A stretch of 64,000 bases of DNA, from the NCBI RefSeq assembly GCF_000003815.2, contig NC_049997.1, positions 4,054,422 to 4,118,421 of the forward strand. Reading direction: 5' to 3'. Positions 48,208 to 61,700 of this stretch are shown one piece after another; within the stretch, counting starts at the first letter, position 1, and each line of letters begins with the position of its first letter. The notes below the pieces were generated by a model. That model had not been told where the DNA came from. It worked only from the letters and a program-made list of their open reading frames with translations, and made no database searches. The stretch comes from Branchiostoma floridae. Its lineage: Eukaryota > Chordata > Leptocardii > Amphioxiformes > Branchiostomatidae. The translations under genes were made by a program, and so were the position numbers.

Positions 48208-49828
48208 ACATTTAACTCTGTTCACTTCCTAGCAACTGTAACAATATTATAGAAACCACCACACTTATCGAAAAGAGTAGGTGTGAGTGGTTCAAAACCT
48301 ATAGTCCAATGGCCGCACCTGGGGCAGTACCTGTCGTATTGAGGTCACCTGAGTTGCGCCGATTGGCAGCTTGCTCCAGACCCTTGCGATTTTGTCTATT
48401 GTATGCTAATTGCAATTCAGCCCCTGGCTGCCAAGAGAGAGTAGTCGACCCACCCAGCTTGACTCAGGTGATGTTGTTGTCTTCCAGGAGATGATCAGAC
48501 AGTGACTGTAGTGCTGAAGTACAGTGGAAACAGGATGGCCACACTTCTGTGCTGCTTGTCTGCAAATATGGCTAATGAGGCTTATGTATATGGGACAAAG
48601 GCTTATCTTAAGGTCTGGACACAATCTTAGATGTCGCCTTTCTTGAATTATACTGCTTATTTATATAATAACTAAGAAATACTTGTAGTCGACAAAAGGC
48701 TGCCAAAACACCCCCAAATGTTTTTCCGTTTGGCCTGACTGTAGAAGCCTGGAGTTATAGACGAAAATGTTGCATACAAACCAAATTGATCACTGTGTAG
48801 ATTGACTTGTATTATAAAGCTTTAAGTATGTTCCAGTGACAATAAAACAAAACCTCCTTTTAACAGAAATAAGAAAAATAATTATCACACTAGTTCATGA
48901 CATGTTTTTACAATGACATTTTGCAGATTCCAAACTTCTGGTGCCCCACAGAAGTGATTGCTCCAGACGGGACCCACCAGTTCCCTCTCCCTCCTCCAGA
49001 GAAGCCTCTCAACTTTGTTAACAGCACAGGGATGAGGTTTGAAGCCATGGAAGTCAGGAGGTGTCTACAGGAAGGTCAGGAACAGATGATGTTTTAACTC
49101 TTGGAATGCCAACAACTCCACAAGCTGTTAATCCAAATGTCAGGCCTTTTCAATATTATTTGTTCGTTCAGACCAAGGATTCATGGCCGTGCACTTAATC
49201 AGAAATTACGCCAGTGTGAAACCAGACAGCGAAGTGAATGAAGATTCATGCTCTTTGGTCTGGGCTGCCAGACCAAGTGCCTTTTGTTACAGAAGGCAGC
49301 AGGTTTCATTGCTGTTTCAGTAGCAGGGTATCCGTTGCTTTAACAGGGAGTGGTAACTAGCCATTTCCATTATATTTATTGACTAACAATTGCTTGAGGC
49401 ACCTACTCGGACAGTCTGGGATACCGATTTTATGATACGTCCTCCTGACAGACAGTGTCTATTCAGAGTGCGTCTGCAGTTCACATTGACTTTGTTCTGA
49501 CAGTTTTTTTGCTAATTCCCAATGTAGGTTTGACTGAGAGTCCCCTGATGACCCACGCCATGAGTCTACAGATAGCCGGTATCCTGGACCAGGCACGGAC
49601 GGTGGTCGGGGTGGTGTCTGACCAGGACAAGGAGTAAACCTGGCTAAGCAAATGAATTGTAGAATAAAAACATTGCGCACAAAACGGTAGAATTCTTCTC
49701 TCGGGAAATACGCATTTAATCAAACAAAAATTTTCCTGATCAATGTTGCATGTCGTTCGATGTAACATATAAAGTACATAGCTATTTAATGTTCACATTT
49801 AAAAAGGTATGACTATGACTGGATGGCC

Positions 49829-50036
49829 CTTATCCGCAGGTTAACCTACATCCATTGTATTTATGAAATTACTGTATTTAGTGATATTAAGTCAACACTA
49901 CAACAGGTGGTTTCAAGTTGCAATATATAAAAAATAAGAATATTGCAGTTTGAAACCTCCTTCCGTCGATTTTATAGCCCTACATGTAGATACCCTGTTT
50001 TTAAAACATAACGGATATAGGTTACCCTGCGGATAA
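49829..50036. mobile_element. MITE, GGTTAACCTACATCC family, copy 2
   Basis: TTATCCGCAGGTTAACCTAC on the left and GGATATAGGTTACCCTGCGGATAA on the right are inverted repeats, related to 38602-38808. It lies just downstream of DHDH-B. Confidence 0.75.
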
Positions 50037-50608
50037 AGGTGAAATAGCATTAAAACTAATAAATGTTGACGGTCAAAAGTTGTAGACTGTCTTTTAGTCT
50101 TTTTGTTATCCTATCTGATCCTTTTATAAGTTATAGATGACTTTATATATACAAATGTAGGTTTCTGTGAAAGCGAAAGAAATACAATGATTCCATGCGC
50201 TAATGAGATCACTTCTTAAAAGTTATACGAACTTATACAAAACTTCTATAGCAGTCCAATGTGTACTGGATTTATGCCTGTTCTATTTTTTTTGTTAAAT
50301 ATACAGTTTGCCACAAATATAGTAATAGTCTGTTGTCATTCTTTTGAAAACACGGCGAGGTGTATCACTCATATATTTAAATATAATCAACAAAATGATA
50401 AAATTTTAATAGGCAGCAGTAAAATATCTACAACAGCCACCCAAATATATCTAGTTAGACGGGGTCAAAGGTTACCAGCTGGTGGGAGTGGCACATGTGC
50501 GCAGGTAACTAAGAGTAAAACCTTTGCGACTTCAATAGAAGAAAACTTAGATTAAAAAGAGATTAAGAAAGAAGTATTTCAGTAAGCAAGTCTACGAAAG
50601 CTTCACCT

Positions 50609-51115
50609 TCCGCACTGGAACCGAGTGCTGAAAACAATGGTCGAATCGGCCTCAGCACTCGGCGCCCAGTGCTGAAGAATGTTCAGCACTCGTTTTCCAG
50701 TGCTGATCGGCCTTTCTCCAGTGCTGAAGCTCCCTCAGCACTCGTTTTCCAGTGCTGAAAAGACGTCAGCACTCGTTTTCCAGTGCTGAAAAGACGTTTT
50801 CCAGTGCTGAATGTTCGTCAGCACTCGGCTCCAGTGCTGAACTCGCGGCCCGGGCGGCGATGGGTTAGGTCAAAGGTCACTCAGCACTGGTTACCCAGTG
50901 CTGAAACCGCCGTCAGCACTGGAACCGAGTGCTGATATACAAAAGCTTCGCCTTCCGCACTCGATTTTCCAGTGCTCAGGGGCACTTCAGCACTGGAACA
51001 CCAGTGCTGAGAAATCTTCAGCACAGGAAAACGAGTGCTGACGTCTTTTCAGCACTGGAACGTTCTTCAAACCAGTGCCGAAGTCTTTCGAGCACTGGAG
51101 TGTCCTAGTGCTGAG
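50609..51115. repeat. Array of CAGCACT/AGTGCTG hairpin words
   Basis: TCAGCACTCG-N-CCAGTGCTGA and variants recur every 25-50 bp. Each can fold into an 8-bp stem with a short loop. Loops and spacers vary freely while the stem word is kept. The series resumes at 51612-51773 after a (GTT)n-containing stretch. Confidence 0.9.
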
Positions 51116-51773
51116 AGCGGTACTTGACGTATATTCGGATTAAAAATAAAGTTAACGTTACAAACTTACAAGTACGTGCCAAGAAACTTTTGGTTGTGCT
51201 ATTCAATTTAATGTGTAACTTGGTGTATGTATAGAGTATAGATACAAAGTACTGAAAGCGGTACTATATACTATACTAATAAAGATGATTTTTCAAGTTT
51301 AATTTGCAGTTTTTAGCTGGTGTGTTACGCCGAACGGCGGTTATACCGGCTATATAACGTAAGATAGATACAGATGCAAAAAAGCCTGAATTTGTGTTGT
51401 TTTGTGTAATTGAAATGTATAAGGAATGGATATCATTAAAACGGGATTGCAAACAACTTCAAATTTAAAGATTTGGGGGGCCCTGAAAAGGGCCGGGGTG
51501 CTGTGAGACTTCAGCCTGCCTCCTCCTCCTCGTTGTTGTTGTTGTTGTTGAAGAGGCGCCGCTGAACTTCCAAAAGGATGAGGTCTGCCATAGCTGCTGT
51601 TGGTTCCCGAAGCCGGCGTTTCCAGTGCTGAGAGCGTCAGCACTCGGTTTCCAGTGCTGACGAACATTCAGCACTCGGTTTCCAGTGCTGAAGCCGGCGT
51701 CTCCAGTGCTGAGAGCGCGTCAGCACTGGTTTTCCAGTGCTGACGAACATTCAGCACTCGGTTTCCAGTGCTG

Positions 51774-54700
51774 AACCTGTGTGAAAATTTGCCCGTCCCG
51801 GACTAGTCCGGACCGGCATGAACCGTCAGTTCGAACCATGCAATAGTCCGGGGGTCGGACGGGTCGGTCGGACGGGACGGACGCTCGACAGTTCGCAGAA
51901 CGGTTCGGACGGCCATAAAGGGTCCAGATTGGCCGCTTGGACTAGCCCGGACTACGTCCCGGACTGGTCCCGGGCGGCATCGTTCGAACGCTTTCGGGCG
52001 GCGGCCTGGAGCGGGCCGTTCGAACGGTTCGAGCCGGTACGGCTCCGCCCGGGCCGGACGGCCGAACGGGCGGTTCCCATAGCAACAAAGCGATCCGAAC
52101 CGTCTGGGGGCGTGCAGAGCACCGCGGGGCGCCGGTTCGGACGTCTGCGGACGTCTGCGAACCACCAATTTACATGGCAACTGTACCTCCCAAACACCCG
52201 TGGAATGCGTAAAATCGTGCTGTTGTGAGGTGGAAATCGCTGCCCAAACAGTTCGGACGGTCTGAACCGCCGGAATGCCGTCACAAAATAGAAAGAATTT
52301 GAATGCAATTCATCCCTCTGCCGCCAGCGCTCCTATAGACAAAGTATTAATGACGGCTTGAAGTTACATAATGACACCAGCCGCAAGACAATCAATGTAA
52401 ATCACATGTGCCCTCACTTTGACGTTATGTGCGTGCGGAGTCCCAGGAAACATTTGATTGCCCGCACAAACCATGTACAAAGCGTAAGTAATGGATTTCT
52501 GATGTCTTTCCGACTGAAGCGTGGTTACCAAACATGTGGTGGAGACACTATCACTAATATATGATATACATTCAAGTCCATAATCTAGAAGATTCATTTA
52601 TAAACATCATTGAATGCCCTAATATATTCATGCCAACGCTAGGCACGTTACGCACCCAGCGGCGGCGAGGGTTCAGTGACCCCATCTCAAACGTAAACAA
52701 GAAGACGATCCTATGAAGAAGCCAAACATTTTGTTGGTGTGTGTTGAACTTTATTGTATTTTGTTGAAAGAAAGTTGTATCTAAATATTGAATTGTAATA
52801 TATATGTTAATCTAGTGCCACAAAATATTATTCTACGTGTCTAAAATAAGACTAGTTTTGATATAGGTGCTGGCCCCCATACGTGAATTGAACTCTCCCA
52901 CACTTGATTGAAGCCTCCCGGTCCTTTGGGACAGCCGCCCGACAAGTGCGCACATGTCTGTAACTCGTTGTTTGTTGTTTATTTTACGTTCCATGTGTTA
53001 ATTTTTGGCACAGTTTGCACATCCATTGACAGGAATACCACTAAGAATGATGTCGTCATTATACCCATTTCCTTTGTGTTTCTTGCCTTTTTTCACGAGC
53101 AAGTTATTCAAAGACGGGAAAATACGATCCAGATATCAATTTGCGAGCCAGTGGCTAGGCCACACCCACACAGCGCGAAACTTTAGGTATAGAGGCGTGC
53201 CGCTGTCCATCATCGCGTGGCGACCGACAAAATAATTAGCAACCATATATCCGCTTAAGCTGGGTGTCATGCTGTCCGTATTATAAAACGTCTGCACAAT
53301 TATTATTGGAATCTTTCGGCAGTAAATTTACTTTGCGCACTTGTAAGCGACTTTTGACAAGACTGGCCGGTGTTCCCGTAAAGCTTTCCTTCTGTCCTAA
53401 TCCCAGCAAAACTGGTCTCCGGGGACAGCCGCCTACCAGACCGATTCGTAGGGCAGGAATCAAAATGTCACACTACAACGGGTCTCCAATTACTGGAAGG
53501 GTGGCAAAATCACCAATTGCAACGTCCGGCCGCGCCTTTGAGCTTCGGCCGTAAGTCTAGAATCTACTTAAATTATTCAGCAAAGCAAATAGGATGTAAA
53601 ATCTGCTTGTCTCTAGTGTATAGTTATTGTGCATGTGATTTCATTAACTTTTGTAAAATCAACGATATTCAGAAGGCTTCAGAAGTACCACGAGTGATAT
53701 CATACAATGTTGATTAAATGAGTAGAGATTAAAAGACGTCACCCTAGAGGATTATTGTTAACCTACGCCGTAGACGTTTCAACTTTCACATCGCTTGATA
53801 GATTTTTATGCCCGTCAAAGGCACATGTGTGAATAGCAGGCGAAATCTTTACTTGCGGCACAAGTAAATAAACGCTTTTTGAAAAGTTGGTAAGGAGGAA
53901 CAATATTAAACGGGGAGGATTATTGTCGAGGAAATTCCGCTCGTGAGGACATGGATATAACGTCCTTGGGAGGAAGTTACTAGTATGCCATGGTGAGGAG
54001 AAGTAATTCTATGGAACGTTGATATTAATATTTTTCAGTTGTAGTTATACTCTACTCTCTCTACTCTATATGAAGCATGGACATGGACACCTGACGTGCT
54101 AATTCAGATTACGCTTAGTCTACAGTTTAGTCTTTGTTCTGTGCGTTTAGTCGTTACACAGCATTGGGCATGTACACAACCAAGATACACTTACTGAAGT
54201 ACAGAGAAGAAAACAAATTCGCTGGAATTTCACAGGTTTTATCCCCAGGGGCAGGCAGGCGAGTTTCTAAAGCTTGACTCCCTGCTGACAATAATCCCGA
54301 TAGCCCGTCCGAACGGTTCAAACGGTTCGGGATTTACTGTGGCGTGTCCAGAGATCCGCCTGGCTCCGACATGTCCGACCCGTGAGAACGTTGCCCCCAA
54401 CCAGGGAGGTTTTATCAAACCCGGGACATTGAGGAAACGTTACTTCGTTACCTTCGTCATGGATTTAAAATTACCTCCGATCAGTGGTGTATGCGGAAAT
54501 TGTAAGACGATCATAATCACATCATTATCTTCGCCGAGAAGGTTATATTTATGATATAATTTGCAACGGTACGTGGAAACATGACTTCCTCTTTGCTGCA
54601 ACAAGTGAATATTACGTCATCATACCACTGTGTTTCCACGAAAATGGGCGCTGAAACAACATTGTGCATAATACAGCCCACAGGAGTCCCAGTAAGTGCG

Positions 54701-57700
54701 GAAAAAATACATGCCTTCAGTTAGCCAGGATTTTGACTGTGCTGTTGATAATTTCACATCTAACACACTTGGTAACACAGCTAAACGATGTAAAACAGTT
54801 TCTTACCAGTTCAGTCTTGAACAAGAAGGGATGTTTGTATTCCAGTCCGTTCGTATTCCACGGAAGTTTCGGCAGTCGGTTGGAACAGCACCAGAACATA
54901 ATTCCACACAAATTGTTTGTGTTGCTAGTCCTTTTCCATCTCTCCATGGCAGTTTGATGCATCCTGACCCGAAACGACAACGTACAAACCCCTCACGCGA
55001 CACCTCTTCCAACTTATCCATGATAGTCTGTACATTTAGCCTTAGTATAAGACTAAAAAGCGGAAATATAACACAGGACATCAGGAAGCGGTTTACTGAT
55101 GAGTTTTCAATTTGAAATGACCGCGACGCACGCGCAATGCTCATGTTATCCCCAGGGGCAGACAGGGGAGTCTTTCAAGCTTGACACCCTGCTGACAATA
55201 ATCGTGATAACCGGTCCGAACGTTCAGAACGGTTCGGGAGGCACTGTTGCGTGTCCTGAGATCCGCCTGTCCCTGGCCAGATCCAGGGCAGTTCTCTAAG
55301 TCTAACCTTTCATATTACGAAGGATGAAGCGTCCAAATTTCTCAGGGGAACATGACATGACCCCTAGATTGTGCGTCACCATCCCCAACCCCTATCAATT
55401 TGCGACGCACGGGTAGTGCATAGTCTCTCCTTCTGTAAGTGTAACGTGCTGGATGCAGCCATCCACGGCGTTTCTTGATCCAGTCGTCGCTTCGACTAAC
55501 GAGTAATATATTTTCGAATTTTTATTGTCCGTTTGTGCTCTTAAAGCTAAGTACAGGTCAAAATGATAAAGTAGTTCTAACGCTTCTAACAACAATATGC
55601 ATATAAAATGGTGGCGTTAGATGTTCGGCTAACCGTTCCCCGTGTCCTGTTTTGGATACCGTACTCCAGCGTGACACAGCACTGTACTTGTTTTTAGTCC
55701 CACTTTCTTGATATAATGTCAAGGGGAATATCACTGGTCAAACTCAACACGTTTTCAGAGAGTCGATTGAAGTCTCGCTGCTACAGGTCGTCCAACAGGT
55801 GATCCAACCAGGTACTGCTCACAAGTTCCTTTCCGGCCAAAGCATGCGCTTTGACTCCAAACGATGGTGGAAATTTTGGTAAGTGAGAAACATTCAAAAT
55901 ATTGCACTTCACAAATCATGTTAGGTATTGTCCACAAGGCGAGATAATGCCGGACGCCATGAAAGGCAATAAAGATGCTAAATACATTTTCAACATTATC
56001 TCCCGTATTATTGCACATTTGGACAGAATCGTCGCTTGGTACAATGACAGTCAACCGAAACGTAGCGCAACTCAATGTCGTCTTATTTGTAAAGCGCCAG
56101 AGACAATTATTTAATCATAGGGTAGAAAGATTATATTTAGTTCTACAGAAAACAATGGTGGTCTGTAACTTTTCCCCGCCCGTTTTAACGCCGTGCGAGC
56201 CTGATCAATCCAGAGTCGTATGGTGAAGACCTCAGGTGCCAGGGTGACCTACAATAGCATTGTCGTTTATTATGGTGAAGACCTCAGGTGCCATGCGCTT
56301 GGAAGACAACGATTTTATTGGCGTGGGCAATGTAGTTAGTAAATCAAACACGACAGCAGAACGGACAATATAGCAATGTAGTTTTAGAAACGAAACACGG
56401 CGTGCCGAATTCTTATTCGCCATGCCACTGCGACTATCCAAGCGGTATCTGCTGTTACGTGTTTAAGACTTTTTTCTCATTTATCGCTAGAGAAAAATAA
56501 AGAGACAAACAGGACTAAAACATATTCATTCTTCATGAGAACAGACTTCGTAACAATGACTTGTTCATACCTATAGATATTCATATGTCTGTTTAGTTAT
56601 AGACCTTACGAAAGTCGCTTTACTTTTGTCGTGTCAATAAAGATTTTATATGCTGCATGCACGGCATTTGGTAGTGTACGAGATACGATACAAAGACTGG
56701 TACTTCGTGGCAGATTACCCTTTAATAATGGTCGAGAGGATAAACATGTAGGTGTGATCCGCGTACTCAACGCTGCATGGGCGTGATGGGCAATCCAAAC
56801 TGTGCAGGTCGCGTACTGTTCCCTGGCCGGCTTACTCTTCTATTCATTCTATTTCTACGGTTTTCCAGCGACCCGGAGTCTGGTACTGGTAGAGACTAAT
56901 ATTTTCCTGCAAGGAGAGAGCAAGCCGACATGCAAGTCGGCAAGCAAGCCTGCCGACTTCATTAGACAAACAGGCATTTGTCGCAGTTCTCCCAGACGTA
57001 TTTTTCCGTCCATAAAACTCGGACAGGGCCCACAACCTAAATTATGTCACAAAATGTGGCAATATGTAACTGCGAAAATTTTGGCATTGTCTTAATCACG
57101 TGGTTGAACAACGTGTTTTGGCTCGCCATATTCAGATGAATTTCCAAGAAACTTGATAGTGGGGCATAGGATTTCAGTTTCAGTTTCTTACAACCAATCA
57201 TGTGGCTCATTATTTGCAGTGAAAATCGACGTCTCCGGCTCATTTCGTACAAATCGTAGCGATTGGCTAGCCAGTAAATAGATTGTCCCACACTGTACAC
57301 ATCAAACGGCTGCCGCCAGCATGGCACCATGGCAACGGCCAATGTGTGGTGGGAAGACCACCAGAGCGCCGCTCACGTGCGCCTCACAGGCGGGATGTCA
57401 ATCAACCTGCTGTTTATTTCAGCGGGTGCAGCCTGGAACTGGGGTCGCCGTGTTTTCCAAAATCATCTCGCACACTGGACAGCCGGGCTTTCTGAGCAAC
57501 GTTCGCACATGCAGAAAAACTGCACTGAGTAGCGGAGCAGATTCTTCAAAGGGTGACTCAACACAGTAAGCTGGAAATTGGAAAATGAACAGCATTTTAT
57601 AAGTGTATGTAAACTTTACTAGAAGACCCATCAGTTGGTTTTTGCTACTCTATTGAGTATTGTATTATACTCTACTCTTCACTTCAGACAGCTGTGCGTG

Positions 57701-58257
57701 GTGACATATATGTACAAGAAAACACGTCACCCATTCATTAGTCGCGGCCAAAATTTAATATAGAAGAAAAGTTGTAGATTTGAAGGTAGAAAAATCTCAA
57801 TTTTTCAAATTTTCATAGTACATTTTGTATTGTTCTGGCGATAGTGCAACGCTATTACTATTAGTGTTCGCCCGCTCTGGCTGTTGCCCCGCAATAATGG
57901 ACGTAATGCATGCCTCTAACAATGTCTAATAGTCTCACCTACGGACTTTACTGCTCTTCTGGCCGCTGCGCCTAGTGTACGGAAGGGGGCGCTGTCGCAC
58001 GGCTTCATACAATTTAGGGACTTAGACAAAATTTGGCAGGGCGGCGGCAATTTTTTCTAAGTGTTTTACGGCGCCCGAAGCGTCCGGCGGTCCTGAACTG
58101 CCGAACGTGCTGAACCACTTAATGACGGTTCACCGCCCGGCGCTCGGACTGGCAGCCTCGCGGGCCGGACGGCTTTGACGTAGGCGGACCGCTCGGACTG
58201 CCCTCGGACCGGTCCGAACCGTTCGGGGCGAGTTGATTTTCACACAGGAAGCCATCT
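51774..58257. mobile_element. Inner element of the 7.7-kb insertion, CCTGTGTGAAAAT ends and CCGTTCGG words
   Basis: CCTGTGTGAAAAT at the left is answered by ATTTTCACACAGG at the right. Behind each end is very GC-rich DNA full of TTCGGACGG, CGTTCGAACGG and CCGAACCGTTCGG words (51790-52280 and 58075-58225). I see no convincing target duplication. The middle (52290-58075) shows a direct repeat (54236-54370 and 55146-55275, beginning TTATCCCCAGGGGCAG) and no recognisable protein. Confidence 0.6.
54236..55275 (+). repeat. Direct repeat pair, about 130 bp each, 910 bp apart
   Basis: 54236-54370 and 55146-55275 share TTATCCCCAGGGGCAG, CTGCTGACAATAATC, GAACGGTTCGGGA and GAGATCCGCCTG in order. The intervening 780 bp holds a 139-codon plus-strand open frame (54696-55115) with no family I recognise and no clear coding signature. 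Confidence 0.75.
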
Positions 58258-58712
58258 TCAGCACTGGTTTCCAGTGCTGAAAAAGGAGGGTGAAGCTTTC
58301 GTAGTTTTGCTTTCAGTAAGGGTTTTGCATCTTTACTATCAGAGCCTACAGCCAATGCTCCATCTTACTCATTGTCGTTTGAGCTCGAAATAAAGTTGTG
58401 AAGGGGCGTCACTTTTTCAGTTTTTGACTTAATCAAAATCATTGATACTGCCAGACGCAGACTCTGCGACAAAACACATTGCTACGCGTCTGAAAACTAT
58501 ATATTTTAACTTAAGTTAATACCAGTTTTTTGTCCGTGACTCTGTAACTATTTCTAAGGGCCACAGTATTAAAAACTTGACAAAATGACGATCCAACTTT
58601 TCACTGAGGAAAACCTTGCGGACTCCTGAATATGATCTAGATCAAGTAGAGCTCAGAAAGTTTGGTTACGCCCTGCAGAGAACGTGGTCAGAATATCAAT
58701 AACTAATTTCAG

Positions 58713-61700
58713 AGTGACCCCAAGTTTAACAAGTATGGCGCCGACTCGGTGGGGGTTTGTGAGCGCCGGGAAAATCAGCAACGACTTTAAGGTGGCCCTG
58801 GACACTCTGCCTAAGGATGAACACCAAGTAAGTTATTATCAATCCTTCAACTGTGAACTTGGACACTTGTCACAGTTCACTAGCTTTTCATCAGCAAGTA
58901 GCTTTTAAGCCTTCCCGGACTATCAAAAATGTAACATTATCATTAACCTTTGTGTTATTCACTTTGAAGGCTTAAATTTGCTATAATATTAATAATAGCA
59001 AGCTGGCATATCTTTTCCTCCAAGATTTGATATTTCTTTACAATTTTGTGTATATTGACTAATTTGAGTATATTGTGTATATTGAGAAGTTGAGTTCTTC
59101 TAATCTTCCATTCCAAATTATTACAAAGGTTGTGGCAGTGGCAGCCAGAAGCCTGGAAAGTGCCCAGAAGTTTGCAAAAACTCACGACATTCAGAGAGCC
59201 TATGGGTCATATGCAGAGCTAGCAGCACAGGACGACATAGGTAAGATATGAATACATATCGTTTATAAAAATGTGTCCTAGAATGATATTTGCTGATTTA
59301 ATATTTAACTCAGCCCAAGTTTAATATTTAACTTAGAAATTATAACTATTTAAGACCCCCCCTAGCCTGTGTTTACACAAGCTCTCGCCGGCTGGGCTTA
59401 ATGACCCCCTCCCCCCGAGAGGGAGGCGGCAATCTTAGGGCCGGCCGCTAGGGGCGCGATTTTAGTCAGGCTAAGACACCCCCCAATCACCTCAGTTACC
59501 CCTCTTTATGGCCTTAAGATAAATTGATAAAGAAAAAATGTTTCTGCAGGGTTGGACAAGTTTTCTAAAATTGACTTGTCCTATCGGGCAAGTACTTAAA
59601 AAATTTACTTGCCCGAACCAATTTTTCACTTGCCCGAAATCTAAATGACATTTTTCTATGTACATTCATGGCCTTCAATGGAATTTTTGCTATTGGCTCT
59701 ATTTTCTGTGTTAATCAATGCTTGATGTCATGACTTTGAAAAGTAGCAAGTACAACAAGAAAAGCTAACTTGTCCGATCGAGCAAGTGGGGAAGGACATG
59801 TACTTGCCCGATTGGCATTTTCACTTGCCCGGGACTATAGGGCTAGTGGATTTGTTCATCCCTGTTCTGGGTGAGGAGGAAAGAATGATATATATGAAAG
59901 ATTAAAAATAATTCTACATCAATTATAATGGTATGATTTGTTCCATTTCCATACACCCCAGACGTGGTATACATCGGCTCCATCCATACCCAGCATGCCC
60001 CAGTGACTACCATGATGCTCCAGGCAGGGAAGCCTGTCCTGTGTGAGAAGCCGATGTCTGTCAACTCCCGAGAGGCGTGGCAGATGATCGGCCTCGCTAA
60101 GGAGAAGAACCTTTTCTTTATGGAGGTAAAGCTCTCCCCATAGACTTTTTGTTTTGTAAGGTTAAGGCAAAGGTTCCATGTATCCTTTGAGGCTGTAAGT
60201 TGTTATCTATCGTGTCTAAGGCCACATCAATTTAATTTCTTGGTTCACGGATTCGCTCGCTCCTATTCTTTGGAAAAAAAAATAAAAATAAAAATTATCA
60301 CTCAGCAAATTTTCACCATTAGTGAAATCATTCATCAACTTTCTGGTGTAGCAAATTAGCTTTTATATAAGCTCCTTAAAGTGTGGGTACAGGTGCCGTT
60401 ACTGTACAATAATAAGTGTTTTTGTACTTTTTTCAAGCTGAACTTTTTTTTCTTTATGTTTTGGATTAGCCGTTACCTTTACCCCAACCATTTTACAATT
60501 TTTATTTTTATTTCGCCCTCTCGCTCCATATTTTTTATGAAAAAATCCGTGAACCAAGAAATTAAATTGGTGTGGCCTAAGGGCACGGTATTGGAAGGCA
60601 GAGCCTATCACTAACCTTTAGCCACCTTTTACCTCCACAAGCAAAGTGTGGTATCCTTTTTTTATACCTGGATGGAGTGAGGAAAGTTGTGTTAAGTGCC
60701 TTTCCGTTTTTTCCCCAAACTGCATGTAATGCCTTGTAAACTTTCCTTACTTTAAGTCATGTGGAAATTCAGTACAAATCAGTAGTACAATGATATGCAC
60801 TAAAAAGTACTTATCCAATAACACAATTATCTTTTGTTACAGGCTGTCTGGAGCCGTTTCTTCCCAGCATACAAAAAGATCCGTGACATCATCGACTCAG
60901 GTGCAGTCGGGGAAGTGAAAGTGGTGACGGCATGTTTTGGATTTAATGTTGGTGATGTGCCGAGGTTAAGAGAAAGGTTAGTTTTTTAAGAAACATATAG
61001 GAAATTGGAGTTTTCTTTTACACAACCTTTTAAGTCTCACTCCAGTCAAGCACTGACTCAGTCTGAGATAGATATCTGATAGGCATGGCACAACTTAACT
61101 AGTTGTGTCAAAAGACCATTAGTCTAATATCCAAAGATCATGAGTTTTTTTTACATACTTTTTTATGTGGTCGTGTTGACTGTCACGTTCTGAACAAATA
61201 TGATCAATTCATAACTATTTCCTTTTTGTATGTCTCATACTAGCTAATGCAAGATGTATTGAGATTTACTAAAAAAATAAAGATTTGAATATTGATAATT
61301 GGGACATTGTTCATGTAAATACTCTTCAAGCAGAGGTTAGGCTCCAGCGTCTTGTTGACATCTTTTTAGGCATTTTTGACCTGAGCTTTCAACATTAATG
61401 TAATTAATATATTGTCAGTTTTTTTTGTCTGCCAGCCAAACAACCATCTAAGTAGATTTCAAAAAGAAGCCAAAGCCTAACCTCTGCTAAGAGAATATTA
61501 CAAGTAAAGGCAAAATTGGAGAGCAAATGACAATTTTATTATACTCCTCCAGCAATGATTTTTATTGTATTCTATATACTGTAGCCCTGGATCCCCAGTC
61601 ATCACCACTAGTGTCAAAAACCACTGCTTGGAGAGTGATTGTAAAGGCAACATAGAGAGCAAATGACAAATTCACAAACTTGCAGCCCTTCTGCAACTAC

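Larger units (their letters stand above)
42574..49637 (+). pseudogene. DHDH: DHDH paralogue B, exon 5 broken by frameshift and retroelement insertion
   Basis: Coding starts at ATG 42599 (a second in-frame ATG at 42596). Exons: 42599-42691, 43211-43322, 44003-44166, 45144-45277, exon 5 in two parts 46292-46347 and 47309-47387, 48488-48612, 48927-49074, 49528-49637. Lengths and phases of every other exon equal those of A and C. Exon 5 has two lesions: its 5' part carries a 16-bp local duplication of GATCT-GGG words, shifting the frame, and at the codon of the active-site Tyr it is cut by 961 bp of foreign DNA. The remaining exons keep open frames, splice sites and an AATAAA at about 49663, so inactivation may be recent, or a product lacking the active-site segment may be made. 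Skipping exon 5 (119 bp) would shift the frame. Confidence 0.88.
50586..58310. mobile_element. 7.7-kb composite TIR element with perfect 9-bp TSD
   Basis: The left end GCAAGTCTACGAAAGCTTCA and the reverse complement of the right end, GCAAAACTACGAAAGCTTCA, are inverted repeats. They are flanked by the exact duplication TTTCAGTAA (50577-50585 and 58311-58319). Removing it brings together sequence colinear with the A-B spacer. The ends match the family at 14889-16226 (GCAA, then CTAC and GAA). Behind the left end lies an array of CAGCACT...AGTGCTGA palindromic words (50609-51115, 51612-51773); one such word precedes the right end (58260-58280). Inside is a second layer at about 51774-58257. I found no intact transposase. 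Confidence 0.83.

Noticed and set aside
51803-52308. Three overlapping 118-136 codon open frames
   Set aside because: Very GC-rich, Arg/Pro-rich translations of the TTCGGACGG word array on both strands.
54696-55115. 139-codon open frame as transposase of the large element
   Set aside because: No DDE or other catalytic signature seen, overlapped by an antisense frame of similar length; kept only as part of the direct-repeat region.
57321-57569. 82-codon open frame, possible terminal exon (after TATTTCAG at 57421)
   Set aside because: No upstream exon partner and no recognised domain.
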